From Pseudomonas viridiflava (GTDB lineage: Bacteria; Pseudomonadota; Gammaproteobacteria; Pseudomonadales; Pseudomonadaceae), in the NCBI RefSeq assembly GCF_900585905.1, contig NZ_UTVH01000091.1, positions 120,155 to 184,154 on the forward strand: a stretch of DNA of 64,000 bases. Reading direction: 5' to 3'. Under the pieces are notes generated by a model. That model did not search any database. It saw only the letters and a program-made list of their open reading frames with translations, and was not told where the DNA came from. Every line of letters begins with the position of its first letter. Position 1 is the stretch's first letter. Made by a program: the position numbers and the translations under genes. Shown here piece by piece: positions 24,320 through 32,650 of this stretch.

Positions 24320-26880
24320 CAGATGGCCTCCTCGGTCACCGCGATCAGTTTCAGTTCAGCCGCCGTGGCAGGTCGGCGCTGACCACGCTCCTGGACGAAA
24401 TGAACGTCCGGATCAGGCCGCTTGTCGTTGACGAAGGTGCGGAAGCGCTTGAGTTTTTCCGGGCTGTTCAACGTATTGGCCCACTCGCATTGATAACGAT
24501 CCACCACCTGTTGCATCTGCGCTTCCAGCTCGGTGCCCAGGCCAAGGCTGTCGTCGATGATCACGTCCTTGAGGTAGTCGAGCCCACCCTCAAGGCTTTC
24601 GCGCCACACCGAGGTGCGCTGCAGTTTGTCGGCCGTACGGATGTAAAACATCAGGAAACGGTCGATGTAGCGGATCAGCGTCTGGTCATCCAGATCAGTG
24701 GCGAACAGCTCGGCGTGGCGTGGGCGCATGCCACCATTGCCCGAGATGTACAGGTTCCAGCCCTTTTCCGTAGCGATGACGCCAACGTCCTTGCTCTGCG
24801 CCTCGGCGCACTCGCGAGTGCAGCCGGAAACCGCGAACTTGAGTTTGTGGGGTGAACGCAGCCCCTTGTAACGGTCCTCGATCATCAGCGCCATCTGCAC
24901 GCTGTCCTGCACGCCATAGCGACACCAGGTGCTGCCGACACAGGACTTCACCGTGCGCGTCGATTTGCCGTAGGCGTGGCCCGTCTCGAACCCGGCGGCG
25001 ATCAGCTCTGCCCAGATATCGGGGAGCTCATGCAGCTGCGCGCCGAACAGATCGATGCGCTGGCCCCCGGTGATCTTGGTGTACAGGTCATATTTCTTCG
25101 CCACGACACCAATGGCGATCAGCTTGTCAGCCGTAATCTCGCCCCCGGCGATGCGCGGCACCACGGAGTAGGTGCCGTTTTTCTGCATGTTGGCCATGAA
25201 GGTATCGTTGGTGTCCTGCAGCGGCACCAGCGAGGCGTCCATGATCGGCTGGTTCCAGCACGAGGCCAGAATCGACCCCACCGTCGGCTTGCAGATGTCG
25301 CAGCCCACGTGCCCGCGCCCGTGCCGGGCGAGGAGTTCGTCAAAAGTCTGCACGCCCTCGACGCGAACCAGCGCATAAAGCTCCTGACGGGTGTAGGCAA
25401 AGTGCTCGCACAGGCTCTTGTCGACACTGACGCCACGGCTGATCAGCTCGTGCTCGAACACGGTCTTGAGCAACGCAGCGCAACCACCGCAGCCGGTGCA
25501 AGCCTTCGTTTCCGCCTTGAGCACGCCCAGATCAGTACAGCCGCCATCAATGGCTGAGCAGATCGCCCCTTTGGTGACGTTGTGGCAGGAGCAGACAGTT
25601 GCAGTATCCGGCAATGCCCCAGGGCCCAGCGTCGGTGCGCCGCCTGAGCTGGGCAAGATCAGGCTGGCCGGTTCGGCTGGCAGCGCAATCGCGTTCTGCA
25701 TGTACTGCAGCAGGGTGTCGTAATAACTGTTGTCGCCCACCAGCACGGCACCGATCACCTGCTTGCCGCTGGCGTCCACCACCAGGCGGCGGTAGCTCGC
25801 CGTGGTCTGGTCAATGAATTGATAACTGCGCGAGCCCGGCGTATGGCCATGCGCATCACCAATAGAGCCGACATCGACGCCGAGCAGTTTCAGCTTGGTG
25901 GACATGTCAGCGCCCGCGAAGGGATTCGCCTCTACTCCGCACAACAAGGCCGCCACAGCACGAGCCATCTGATAGCCCGGCGCAACCAGACCGAAAACGC
26001 TGCCGTTCCAGGCCGCGCATTCGCCAATGGCATAGATATGCGGGTCGCTGCTCAGGCACTGGCCGTCAATCGCCACCCCGCCACGTGCGCCGATCTCCAG
26101 GCCGCACTGGCGCGCCAGCGCATCCTGGGCACGAATACCGGCGGAAAACACCACCAGATCGGTTTCCAGAAACTCATCGTTACCGAAGTTCATCCGGTAG
26201 CGATATTCCTCCCCGGCGCTGATCGATTGAGTGCCACGCGACAAGTGCACCCCCACGCCCAGGCTTTCAATCCGGTCCTTGAGGGCAATGCCGCCCTGCT
26301 CGTCCAGTTGCACAGGCATCAGACGCGGGGCGAACTCCACCACATGCGCTTCCAGGCCCAGGCTCTTGAGCGCGTTGGCCGCTTCGAGCCCCAGCAAACC
26401 GCCGCCGACCACGACGCCGCGAATGGCATCTTTTGCCGCCGCGCGTATCGCGTCCAGATCCTGCAGCGTGCGATAGACCAGACGCGAATCGCCCTCGGCG
26501 CCCTCAATCGGCGGCACGAACGGATAGGAGCCGGTTGCCAGCACCAGCTTGTCGTACTGCACGCGGCCAGTGGCGGTGACGACCTGCCGCGCGTGGCGAT
26601 CAATTTCCAGCACCCGGACACCAAGGTGCAAGGTGACGCCGGGCGTCTGATACAGCGCCGCGTCGGACAACGCCAGCGACTCGGCGTCGCGTCCGGTGAA
26701 GTACTCGGACAGATGCACGCGATCATAGGCGCGCATCAGCTCTTCGCCGTACACATGCAGTTGGTAATGCTGCAGCGCGCCGCCAGCGATCAATTGTTCG
26801 ACACAATGATGCCCGACCATGCCGTTGCCGATGACAACAAGGGTTTGCAAGCTGTTCGAAGGAGCAATATCAGCGTTCAT
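24319..26880 (-). CDS. nirB: Assimilatory nitrite reductase (NADH) large subunit
   Basis: An 853-residue flavo-siroheme enzyme reducing nitrite to ammonium with NADH. An FAD motif is in VVIGNGMVGHHC near the N-terminus, followed by a second nucleotide-binding fold. A BFD-like [2Fe-2S] region (CSCHNVTKGAIC and CTGCGGC) comes next, then the sulfite/nitrite reductase core with the Cx5C (CVGSTWC) and Cx3C (CTREC) ligands of the 4Fe-4S-siroheme centre. The start at 26880 is the ATG nearest the leader; an upstream reading to 26967 would run into the leader terminator and is rejected. Expression is probably controlled by nitrogen and nitrate through the leader upstream. Confidence 0.95.
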   Translation of the reverse strand: MNADIAPSNSLQTLVVIGNGMVGHHCVEQLIAGGALQHYQLHVYGEELMRAYDRVHLSEYFTGRDAESLALSDAALYQTPGVTLHLGVRVLEIDRHARQVVTATGRVQYDKLVLATGSYPFVPPIEGAEGDSRLVYRTLQDLDAIRAAAKDAIRGVVVGGGLLGLEAANALKSLGLEAHVVEFAPRLMPVQLDEQGGIALKDRIESLGVGVHLSRGTQSISAGEEYRYRMNFGNDEFLETDLVVFSAGIRAQDALARQCGLEIGARGGVAIDGQCLSSDPHIYAIGECAAWNGSVFGLVAPGYQMARAVAALLCGVEANPFAGADMSTKLKLLGVDVGSIGDAHGHTPGSRSYQFIDQTTASYRRLVVDASGKQVIGAVLVGDNSYYDTLLQYMQNAIALPAEPASLILPSSGGAPTLGPGALPDTATVCSCHNVTKGAICSAIDGGCTDLGVLKAETKACTGCGGCAALLKTVFEHELISRGVSVDKSLCEHFAYTRQELYALVRVEGVQTFDELLARHGRGHVGCDICKPTVGSILASCWNQPIMDASLVPLQDTNDTFMANMQKNGTYSVVPRIAGGEITADKLIAIGVVAKKYDLYTKITGGQRIDLFGAQLHELPDIWAELIAAGFETGHAYGKSTRTVKSCVGSTWCRYGVQDSVQMALMIEDRYKGLRSPHKLKFAVSGCTRECAEAQSKDVGVIATEKGWNLYISGNGGMRPRHAELFATDLDDQTLIRYIDRFLMFYIRTADKLQRTSVWRESLEGGLDYLKDVIIDDSLGLGTELEAQMQQVVDRYQCEWANTLNSPEKLKRFRTFVNDKRPDPDVHFVQERGQRRPATAAELKLIAVTEEAI

Positions 26881-26917
26881 AAAAGGACCCGAGCAAAGCC
26901 AATCACGGAAAAAAAGC

Positions 26918-26953
26918 AAAAAAAAGCGCCTGAAACCTTGCGGTCTCAGGCGC
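26918..26953 (-). terminator. Leader terminator (attenuator) upstream of nirB
   Basis: On the minus strand a 12-bp stem (one G-U pair) closed by a GCAA tetraloop is followed by eight T residues. It stands 37 bases before the nirB start codon and downstream of the sigma-54-like promoter, so read-through must be achieved for nirB expression. The matching ANTAR hairpins lie just upstream. Confidence 0.9.
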
Positions 26954-26981
26954 CTTTGCCTGTTCATCTGGTGGTTAACCT

Positions 26982-27045
26982 GGCCTCAATGCCCGATCCA
27001 CCGCTACTGCCCCGCCTTGTCGGCTGTTCGATCTTCATTGACCGA
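26982..27045 (-). ncRNA. ANTAR-type two-hairpin leader RNA (NalA-like) of nirBD
   Basis: Read on the minus strand there are two small hairpins with six-base loops. The first (27045-27030) has stem CGGUC/GAUCG and loop AAUGAA. The second (26995-26982) has a GGC/GCC stem and loop AUUGAG. Both loops have A at position 1 and G at position 4, the hallmark of RNA bound by ANTAR antiterminators such as NasT/NasR. The second hairpin ends about 29 bases before the terminator. P. aeruginosa has an equivalent nirB leader (NalA) controlled by NasT. NasT itself is not in this window. Confidence 0.8.
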
Positions 27046-27093
27046 CTGGGCTGCCCACTCGACTGAATACACGGCGGGCCTGCCAAGAGGCTA

Positions 27094-27109
27094 TGCAGCG
27101 TTTATGCCA
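27094..27109 (-). promoter_or_regulatory. Sigma-54-like promoter of nirBD
   Basis: TGGCAT-N5-CTGCA on the minus strand keeps the GG-N10-GC spacing of -24/-12 promoters and differs from TGGCAC-N5-TTGCA at two positions. Two TGCACC/GGTGCA half-sites resembling NtrC boxes lie about 100-140 bases upstream, at 27211-27216 and 27241-27246. The predicted transcript would start near 27082 and contain the two ANTAR hairpins and the terminator. Confidence 0.7.
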
Positions 27110-27303
27110 GTCATTGGCGGCCCTCCCCGCCCCCCCCCTAAAAGCCGCCTGGTCAGCGGTGTCGGGCCAACACCGGCACTGTATCGCGCACTGCGGGAGC
27201 GAACTCACGCGGTGCACGATGAAGCAGAGAGCTTTATATAGGTGCATTTGGAGAATGCGAAAATGGCCCCCAGCCACAAAGCCACGGAAGGCAAAAAACA
27301 CAC

Positions 27304-27336
27304 AAACAAAAACGCCGCTCATATGAGCGGCGTTTT
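27304..27336 (-). terminator. Terminator of the tRNA cluster
   Basis: A 14-bp AT-tailed stem (AAAACGCCGCTCAT with ATGAGCGGCGTTTT) with essentially no loop bases beyond the turn is followed on the minus strand by a T-rich stretch. It sits 10 bases after the last tRNA-Gly. Confidence 0.88.
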
Positions 27337-27345
27337 CATTGAATA

Positions 27346-27421
<76 letters not shown>

Positions 27422-27423
27422 AA

Positions 27424-27499
27424 TGGCGTCCCCTAGGGGACTCGAACCCCTGTTACCGCCGTGAAAGGGCGGTGTCCTAGGCCACTAGACGAAGGGGAC
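27424..27499 (-). tRNA. tRNA-Glu (TTC), copy 2
   Basis: A 76-base cloverleaf on the minus strand, with 5' GTCCCCTTCGTCTAGTGG, anticodon TTC within CCTTTCACGG, T-arm GTTCGAATC and encoded CCA. It is separated from the following tRNA-Gly by 2 bases. Confidence 0.97.
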
Positions 27500-27602
27500 A
27501 CGCTAACTGAAACACATGGTGTGTGTCTCAGTGCCCAGCGCCACACCCGAAGATGTGATTCTGGCTTCACTCAACCTCGCCCGAAAGCAAGGTTGCATAA
27601 AC

Positions 27603-27678
<76 letters not shown>

Positions 27679-27682
27679 AATA

Positions 27683-27758
27683 TGGCGTCCCCTAGGGGAC
27701 TCGAACCCCTGTTACCGCCGTGAAAGGGCGGTGTCCTAGGCCACTAGACGAAGGGGAC
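27683..27758 (-). tRNA. tRNA-Glu (TTC), copy 1
   Basis: The first gene of the tRNA transcript on the minus strand, with anticodon TTC and encoded CCA, identical to the copy at 27424. The promoter lies about 60 bases upstream. Confidence 0.97.
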
Positions 27759-27820
27759 ACACGTACAACTTCACTACTTGTTTGCGCTTGGCTAGGTGCT
27801 TTACGCTGCAAGTGGCGCGC

Positions 27821-27849
27821 ATTCTATGGACGGATTGGAAGGTCGTCAA
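27821..27849 (-). promoter_or_regulatory. Sigma-70 promoter of the tRNA-Glu/Gly cluster
   Basis: Minus-strand TTGACG, a 17-base spacer and TAGAAT, each five of six consensus bases. It is followed by a GC-rich discriminator (GCGCGCC) typical of stable-RNA promoters under stringent control. The start would lie about 57 bases before the first tRNA. Confidence 0.85.
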
Positions 27850-28027
27850 CCCCATTGTGAAAATTTATCTAAATCAATGACTTCGCCGGATTTATCGATC
27901 AGCGTGTGGCTGCGGCCTTCAGCTATTCTACGCTCGGCCGACAAAATGCTAGCAGTACATCTATGCGTAATAGTGCTTTGCCACTACACTCGCCAAATTT
28001 GATAACAGCTCTATAGAGGTTCGCGCG

Positions 28028-28798
28028 GTGACTCCACTGATGATTACCCTGATGGTAGTAGCCGGCATCGCGCTGCTGATCGCGATTGGCTACCTCAACC
28101 ATGTGGCAGAAAACGCCAAACTGGACAAAGCGCGATCAAAAGTCGAACTCAGCGACCGCCTGCGTCGTTGCTCGGAAATTTCGGAAACGTTTCCTGGCCA
28201 GCTGGTCACGACTGCGCTGAAGCTGCTGATGACCCGGCTTGAACTGAACGTATTGCAGCGCATACAGGCCCTGGACAAGGGCAATGAACAGATCAAGACC
28301 CGCATCGATGAGCTCAACACGCTGATTGCCCAGGGTGACGGTATCGCGGTCAGCAACCCGGAAAGCCCGATTCTGACTGAAGCCAAGGCTAAAGACGTGC
28401 GCTTTCTGCTCGAAGCGCTGCACGGCCAGGTCACCCGCGCCGCCCATGACGGTTTCCTGCAGACCAGCGAAGCCAAGCACTGGATTCGTGAAATCCGCAA
28501 CATCCTGGTCATGCTGCACATCGAGTTCTTCAACAACCTCGGCCAGGCAGCCCTGCAGCAGGATCAGCCAGGCCAGGCACGACTGGCGTTCGAGCGCGGC
28601 GTGCAGTACTTGAAGAATCAGCCAGACCCGGTCACCTATCAAGCTGCTCTGCTGGCGATGGAAAAACAGCTGGCACGTGCCAACTCCATGGTGCTGACCA
28701 ACATTGCACCAACGGCAGACGACGACAATGCGCTGACCGAAGGCCTCAAGGCCGACGACAAAGAATCGGAATGGAAGAAAAAAGTCATCTACGACTGA
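28028..28798 (+). CDS. Hypothetical membrane-anchored protein
   Basis: A 256-residue protein with one N-terminal membrane segment (ITLMVVAGIALLIAIGYL) followed by a mostly helical, charged cytoplasmic domain. A tetratricopeptide-like stretch (FFNNLGQAALQQDQPGQARLAFERG) lies near residues 175-200. The start is a GTG at 28028 with AGAGG seven to eight bases upstream; ATG codons follow within five residues. No known family function is recognised. It appears to be a conserved Pseudomonas protein, and the single anchor plus TPR-like region suggests a scaffolding role, which is a guess. Confidence 0.75.
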   Translation: MTPLMITLMVVAGIALLIAIGYLNHVAENAKLDKARSKVELSDRLRRCSEISETFPGQLVTTALKLLMTRLELNVLQRIQALDKGNEQIKTRIDELNTLIAQGDGIAVSNPESPILTEAKAKDVRFLLEALHGQVTRAAHDGFLQTSEAKHWIREIRNILVMLHIEFFNNLGQAALQQDQPGQARLAFERGVQYLKNQPDPVTYQAALLAMEKQLARANSMVLTNIAPTADDDNALTEGLKADDKESEWKKKVIYD

Positions 28799-28810
28799 GT
28801 GCTCGATGGT

Positions 28811-28838
28811 TGGCGCATGCGCGAAACGCGATGCGCCA
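28811..28838. terminator. Stable hairpin between convergent genes
   Basis: TGGCGCAT and ATGCGCCA flank an inner CGCG/CGCG pair with an AAA loop and one bulged G. There is no T-run. It lies between the ends of the genes at 28028-28798 and 28847-29329 and may protect both 3' ends. Confidence 0.5.
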
Positions 28839-28846
28839 GCTGTGCT

Positions 28847-29329
28847 TCAGCAGTCAGTAGCCTGCAAAAAGATCGCCGCCAGCCGCTCGACCCCAGCCTG
28901 ATCCTGCTCCGAGAACCGCCCGGTGCTCGGGCTGTCCAGATCCAGCACACCAATCAGACGCCCCTCCTTGACCAGCGGCACCACCAGTTCACTGTTGGAC
29001 GCACTGTCGCAGGCAATGTGCCCTGCAAACGCGTGTACGTCCTCCACCCGCTGGGTCTGGCGAGTCTGTGCAGCCGCGCCGCAAACTCCCCGACCGAACG
29101 GAATGCGCACGCAGGCGATCTGACCCTGGAACGGGCCCAGGACCAGTTCTTCGTCACGATTGAGGTAGAACCCCGCCCAGTTCAGATCATCGATCTGACT
29201 ATAAAGAAACGCCGAAAACTGCGCCGCATTGGCGATAAAGTCGCGCTCGTCAGCCAGCAAGGATTCGAGCTGCGCGCACAGCAGGCTGTACCCCTCAAGG
29301 CCGACACCGGCGTCTTGTAAATCAATCAT
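28847..29329 (-). CDS. msrC: Free methionine (R)-sulfoxide reductase (GAF domain)
   Basis: A 160-residue single-GAF-domain protein of the fRMsr family, which reduces free methionine-R-sulfoxide using thioredoxin. The NWAGFYL motif and the catalytic cysteine region (IACVRIPFGRGVCG and HIACDSASNSE) hold the three conserved cysteines. GGAG precedes the ATG by 8 bases, and the start overlaps the preceding ATPase gene by 4 bases (ATGA), indicating coupled translation. Confidence 0.9.
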   Translation of the reverse strand: MIDLQDAGVGLEGYSLLCAQLESLLADERDFIANAAQFSAFLYSQIDDLNWAGFYLNRDEELVLGPFQGQIACVRIPFGRGVCGAAAQTRQTQRVEDVHAFAGHIACDSASNSELVVPLVKEGRLIGVLDLDSPSTGRFSEQDQAGVERLAAIFLQATDC

Positions 29330-30216
29330 GCTTGTTGCTCCAACAATTTCAGACCCACCCAGTAACGGGCAAATTGATACGCGCAACGACCATTACGGTT
29401 GCCGCGCCCGGTTGCCCAGCGAATGGCATGTTTATCCAGCTCCGCATCGCGCTGCCAGACCAGGCCTGAAGCCTGCGCCAGCTGCGTGATCCAGTGTGCC
29501 ACCACATCAAGGAAATGCTCCTGAGTAAAGGGGTAGAACGACAGCCACAGCCCGAAACGGTCGGACAAAGCGATCTTGTCCTCCACTGCCTCGCTGGGAT
29601 GCAGCTCACCGTCGACCTGCTGCCAGTTGGCGTTGTCACTTTCCTTCTCCGGCACCAGATGCCGACGATTGGACGTGGCATACAGCAGGACGTTGTCCGG
29701 TGCCTGCTCCAGCGAACCGTCGAGTACGCTCTTGAGCACGCGGTAATCGCTCTCCCCCGCCTCGAACGACAAGTCATCGCAAAACAGCACGAAACGCTGG
29801 GGCAATCCGTGCAGCTGTTCGACGACTCGCGGCAGGTCGCCGAGATGATCGCGCTCGATCTCGATCAGACGCAGACCGGCCTCGGCAAATTCAGCGAGCA
29901 GCGCCCGAATCAACGACGATTTCCCCGTACCCCGTGACCCCCAGAGCAAGGCATGGTTGGCTGGCAGGCCGTCGATGAACTGTCGTGTGTTGCGGCTTAA
30001 CTGATCGCGCTGCAGGTCAACGCCGATCAAATCCGCAAGACGCATGTCGAGGCTGACCTGCAACGGCATCAGGTACCCACCGCGGCCTTCGCGCACCCAG
30101 CGCGCAGCCATCACGTTCGACCAGTCCACCGCCTCCCTGGGCGCGGGCAGCAAGGGCTCCAGCCGCGCCAGTACGGCATCGGCGCGGGCGAGAAATGCAT
30201 CCAGACGAGAATCCAC
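29326..30216 (-). CDS. AAA-type ATP-binding protein (DUF815)
   Basis: A 296-residue P-loop ATPase. Walker A is WGSRGTGKSS and the Walker B-like segment RFVLFCDDLSFE, followed by a sensor-1-like LLYATSNRRHLVPE and an arginine-rich region DKIALSDRFGLWLSF. This matches the DUF815 family, whose role is not established. The start is a GTG at 30216 with AAGGAG 6 bases upstream. It is the first gene of a two-gene unit with the methionine sulfoxide reductase. Confidence 0.85.
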   Translation of the reverse strand: MDSRLDAFLARADAVLARLEPLLPAPREAVDWSNVMAARWVREGRGGYLMPLQVSLDMRLADLIGVDLQRDQLSRNTRQFIDGLPANHALLWGSRGTGKSSLIRALLAEFAEAGLRLIEIERDHLGDLPRVVEQLHGLPQRFVLFCDDLSFEAGESDYRVLKSVLDGSLEQAPDNVLLYATSNRRHLVPEKESDNANWQQVDGELHPSEAVEDKIALSDRFGLWLSFYPFTQEHFLDVVAHWITQLAQASGLVWQRDAELDKHAIRWATGRGNRNGRCAYQFARYWVGLKLLEQQA

Positions 30217-30307
30217 GATGTCTCCTTAATTAACTGATGAGAGCCCGGCCTGATCGGCTATGCTTGCTCCGCGAGGACAGGACAAAGGCAGTAACCATGG
30301 ACAGCAA

Positions 30308-32650
30308 ATGGACATAGCATTTACCAACCGGCTTTCGTACAAGCAAGCTCGCCTGACCGTGCTGTTGGGCTTCATCCTCGGCACGCTGCTGAGCCTGCTG
30401 CAAATTACCCTCGATTATGCCAGCGAAGATGCCTCCATCGATCGTGAAATTCGTTCGCTGCTGGAAATCAGCCACAACCCGGCCTCACGCATCGCTTACA
30501 ACATCGACGCCGAACTGGCCCAGGAACTGACGCTGGGCCTGCTGCAGTCGCCAGCGGTGGTCAGCGCCAGACTCACCGATAACAACAACATGGTGCTCTC
30601 CAGCGTCGAGCGACCCTTTGCCCAGAGCCCCTATCGCGCGGTCAGCGACTTCCTGTTCGGCGACAGCCGACAGTTCGAAGACACCCTGAAACTCGCGCAC
30701 CTGCCCAATGAAACCATTGGCACGCTGCGCCTGAACGTCGACACCTTCGCCTTCGGCAGCCACTTTCTGCAACGGGCCGGGATTACCCTGCTCAACGGCT
30801 TCGTGCGCAGCCTGATTCTGGCCGCAATCCTGACCCTGCTGTTCTACGTCACGCTGACCAAACCCCTGGTGGGCGTCATTCGCGCCTTGGCCAAGCGCGA
30901 TTCCAGCAGCCCGGTGGTCACGCCCCTGCACTGCCCGCCCAAGCACGAAAATGACGAAATCGGCGTATTGGTGCAGGTGGCCAACCGTCAGTTCGCCAGC
31001 CTTGCCCGGGAATTGAAGCGCCGCGTGGCGGCCGAGGACCGGCTCACAGCCCACCTCAACGCGCTGGAAGACATCGTTTCGGCCCGCACCGCCGAACTCA
31101 AGACCAGTAACGAGCGCCTGAGCAAATCCAACGAGGAGCTGCAGATCGCGCGCGGCACGGCGCTGGAAATGGCCCAGGCACGCACCGCGTTCCTGGCCAA
31201 CATGAGCCATGAGATCCGCACTCCGCTCAATGGTTTGCTGGGCATGCTCGGCCTGGCGCTGGACAGCCCGCTCAGTGCCGACCAGCGACAGCAGCTGTCG
31301 ATTGCCCACGACTCAGGCAAGGTTCTGGTGGAACTGCTCAATGACATCCTCGACATGTCCAAATTCGATGCCGGGCACCTGCAAGTCGAGCGCATCCCCT
31401 TCGATCTGGGTGTGCTGGTGGAAGACACCGCCAACCTGCTGTCGCAGAACGCAGCGCCCGGGGTGGAGCTGACGTGCCTGATCGACAACAACCTGCCAGC
31501 GCTGCTGCTGGGCGATCCCACCCGCGTGCGGCAGATCGTCAGCAACCTGTTGTCCAATGCCCTCAAGTTCACGCGGGTTGGCCGAGTCGACGTACGCCTG
31601 AGCCATTACGCAGACCCGGCCACCGACGAAAACCGGGTGCGTATCGAGGTGCGCGACACCGGCATCGGCATCGCCGAGGAAGCCCAGGCGCGCATCTTTC
31701 AGCCATTTACCCAGGCGGAAGCGGCGATTACACGTCAGTTCGGCGGGACCGGGCTGGGTCTGGCGCTGACTCATAACCTGTGTGAAGCCATGTCCGGCCA
31801 CCTCAGTATCCAATCGCAAACCGGTGCAGGCAGCCGCTTCATCGCTGACCTGCCGCTGCCCATTCATATTCCGGCCGTGGCGCCAGCACCTCTGAGTGGG
31901 CGAATCGCAGTGGTCAGCAAAGCTGGCAGCGGCCTGGCAGAACTGCTCGACAGCCTGCTGCCTGCGTGGGGTCTGGCGATCGAGCACTGGAGCACGGACG
32001 AGCAGGTACGCGAACTGCACGCGCAAATGCAGCCCGACCTGTTGATCACTGATTGCCCGGACTGCCTGTTCCAGCTGCGCCCGGTCACTCACGTGCCGAT
32101 CCTGCTGGTCACCGCGTACGGTAATTTCATGCCGGGGGATCAGGTCAGCGCCCTGGCGCCCCTGCAACAACATGCGCGGCCCCTGGCCCGCCACGCGCTG
32201 TACCAGAGCCTGCGCCGCGCCCTGCACCTTGAGGCGGCGCCGGAAGATACGCCTGCAGCGCAGGACAGCAACGAAATACGCCCTTTCCGGATCCTGCTGG
32301 TGGAGGACAACCCGGTCAATCAACTGGTGGCCAAAGGCATGCTGGGCAAGCTGGGCTGCGAAGTCATCATCGCCAGCCATGGCGGTGAAGCCCTGACCCA
32401 GCTCGACTCGAACACCTTCGACCTGGTGCTGATGGACTGCAACATGCCGGTGATGAATGGCTATGAAGCCAGCCGCAAGATCCGCCAGAGTGGGCGCTGG
32501 CCACAGCTGCCCATCATCGCCCTCACCGCCAATGCCATGCCCGAAGAGCGTGAGCGTTGCCTGGCGGCAGGGATGAGTGACTACTTGGCCAAACCCTTTC
32601 GCCGCTCCGAACTGGTCAGCCTGCTGGACCAGTGGATACCGCCCAAGTAG
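30308..32650 (+). CDS. Hybrid sensor histidine kinase / response regulator
   Basis: A 780-residue membrane sensor kinase. An N-terminal membrane segment (LLGFILGTLLSLLQITL), a periplasmic sensor region of about 130 residues and a second membrane segment (LILAAILTLLFYVTL) are followed by a HAMP-like stretch and a coiled coil. The HisKA domain has H301 in ANMSHEIRTPLNG. The ATPase N, G1 and G2 boxes include DTGIGIAEE and FGGTGLGL. A degenerate receiver-like segment is followed by a true receiver with D710 in LVLMDCNMPVMNG. No HPt domain is present, so a separate phosphotransfer protein is expected. The signal is unknown. An overlapping ATG at 30298 opens a six-codon ORF (MDSKWT) ending inside the start region. 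Confidence 0.9.
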   Translation: MDIAFTNRLSYKQARLTVLLGFILGTLLSLLQITLDYASEDASIDREIRSLLEISHNPASRIAYNIDAELAQELTLGLLQSPAVVSARLTDNNNMVLSSVERPFAQSPYRAVSDFLFGDSRQFEDTLKLAHLPNETIGTLRLNVDTFAFGSHFLQRAGITLLNGFVRSLILAAILTLLFYVTLTKPLVGVIRALAKRDSSSPVVTPLHCPPKHENDEIGVLVQVANRQFASLARELKRRVAAEDRLTAHLNALEDIVSARTAELKTSNERLSKSNEELQIARGTALEMAQARTAFLANMSHEIRTPLNGLLGMLGLALDSPLSADQRQQLSIAHDSGKVLVELLNDILDMSKFDAGHLQVERIPFDLGVLVEDTANLLSQNAAPGVELTCLIDNNLPALLLGDPTRVRQIVSNLLSNALKFTRVGRVDVRLSHYADPATDENRVRIEVRDTGIGIAEEAQARIFQPFTQAEAAITRQFGGTGLGLALTHNLCEAMSGHLSIQSQTGAGSRFIADLPLPIHIPAVAPAPLSGRIAVVSKAGSGLAELLDSLLPAWGLAIEHWSTDEQVRELHAQMQPDLLITDCPDCLFQLRPVTHVPILLVTAYGNFMPGDQVSALAPLQQHARPLARHALYQSLRRALHLEAAPEDTPAAQDSNEIRPFRILLVEDNPVNQLVAKGMLGKLGCEVIIASHGGEALTQLDSNTFDLVLMDCNMPVMNGYEASRKIRQSGRWPQLPIIALTANAMPEERERCLAAGMSDYLAKPFRRSELVSLLDQWIPPK

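Noticed and set aside
26881..26967. 29-residue N-terminal extension of NirB
   Set aside because: It would translate the leader terminator; the ATG at 26880 gives the normal family N-terminus.
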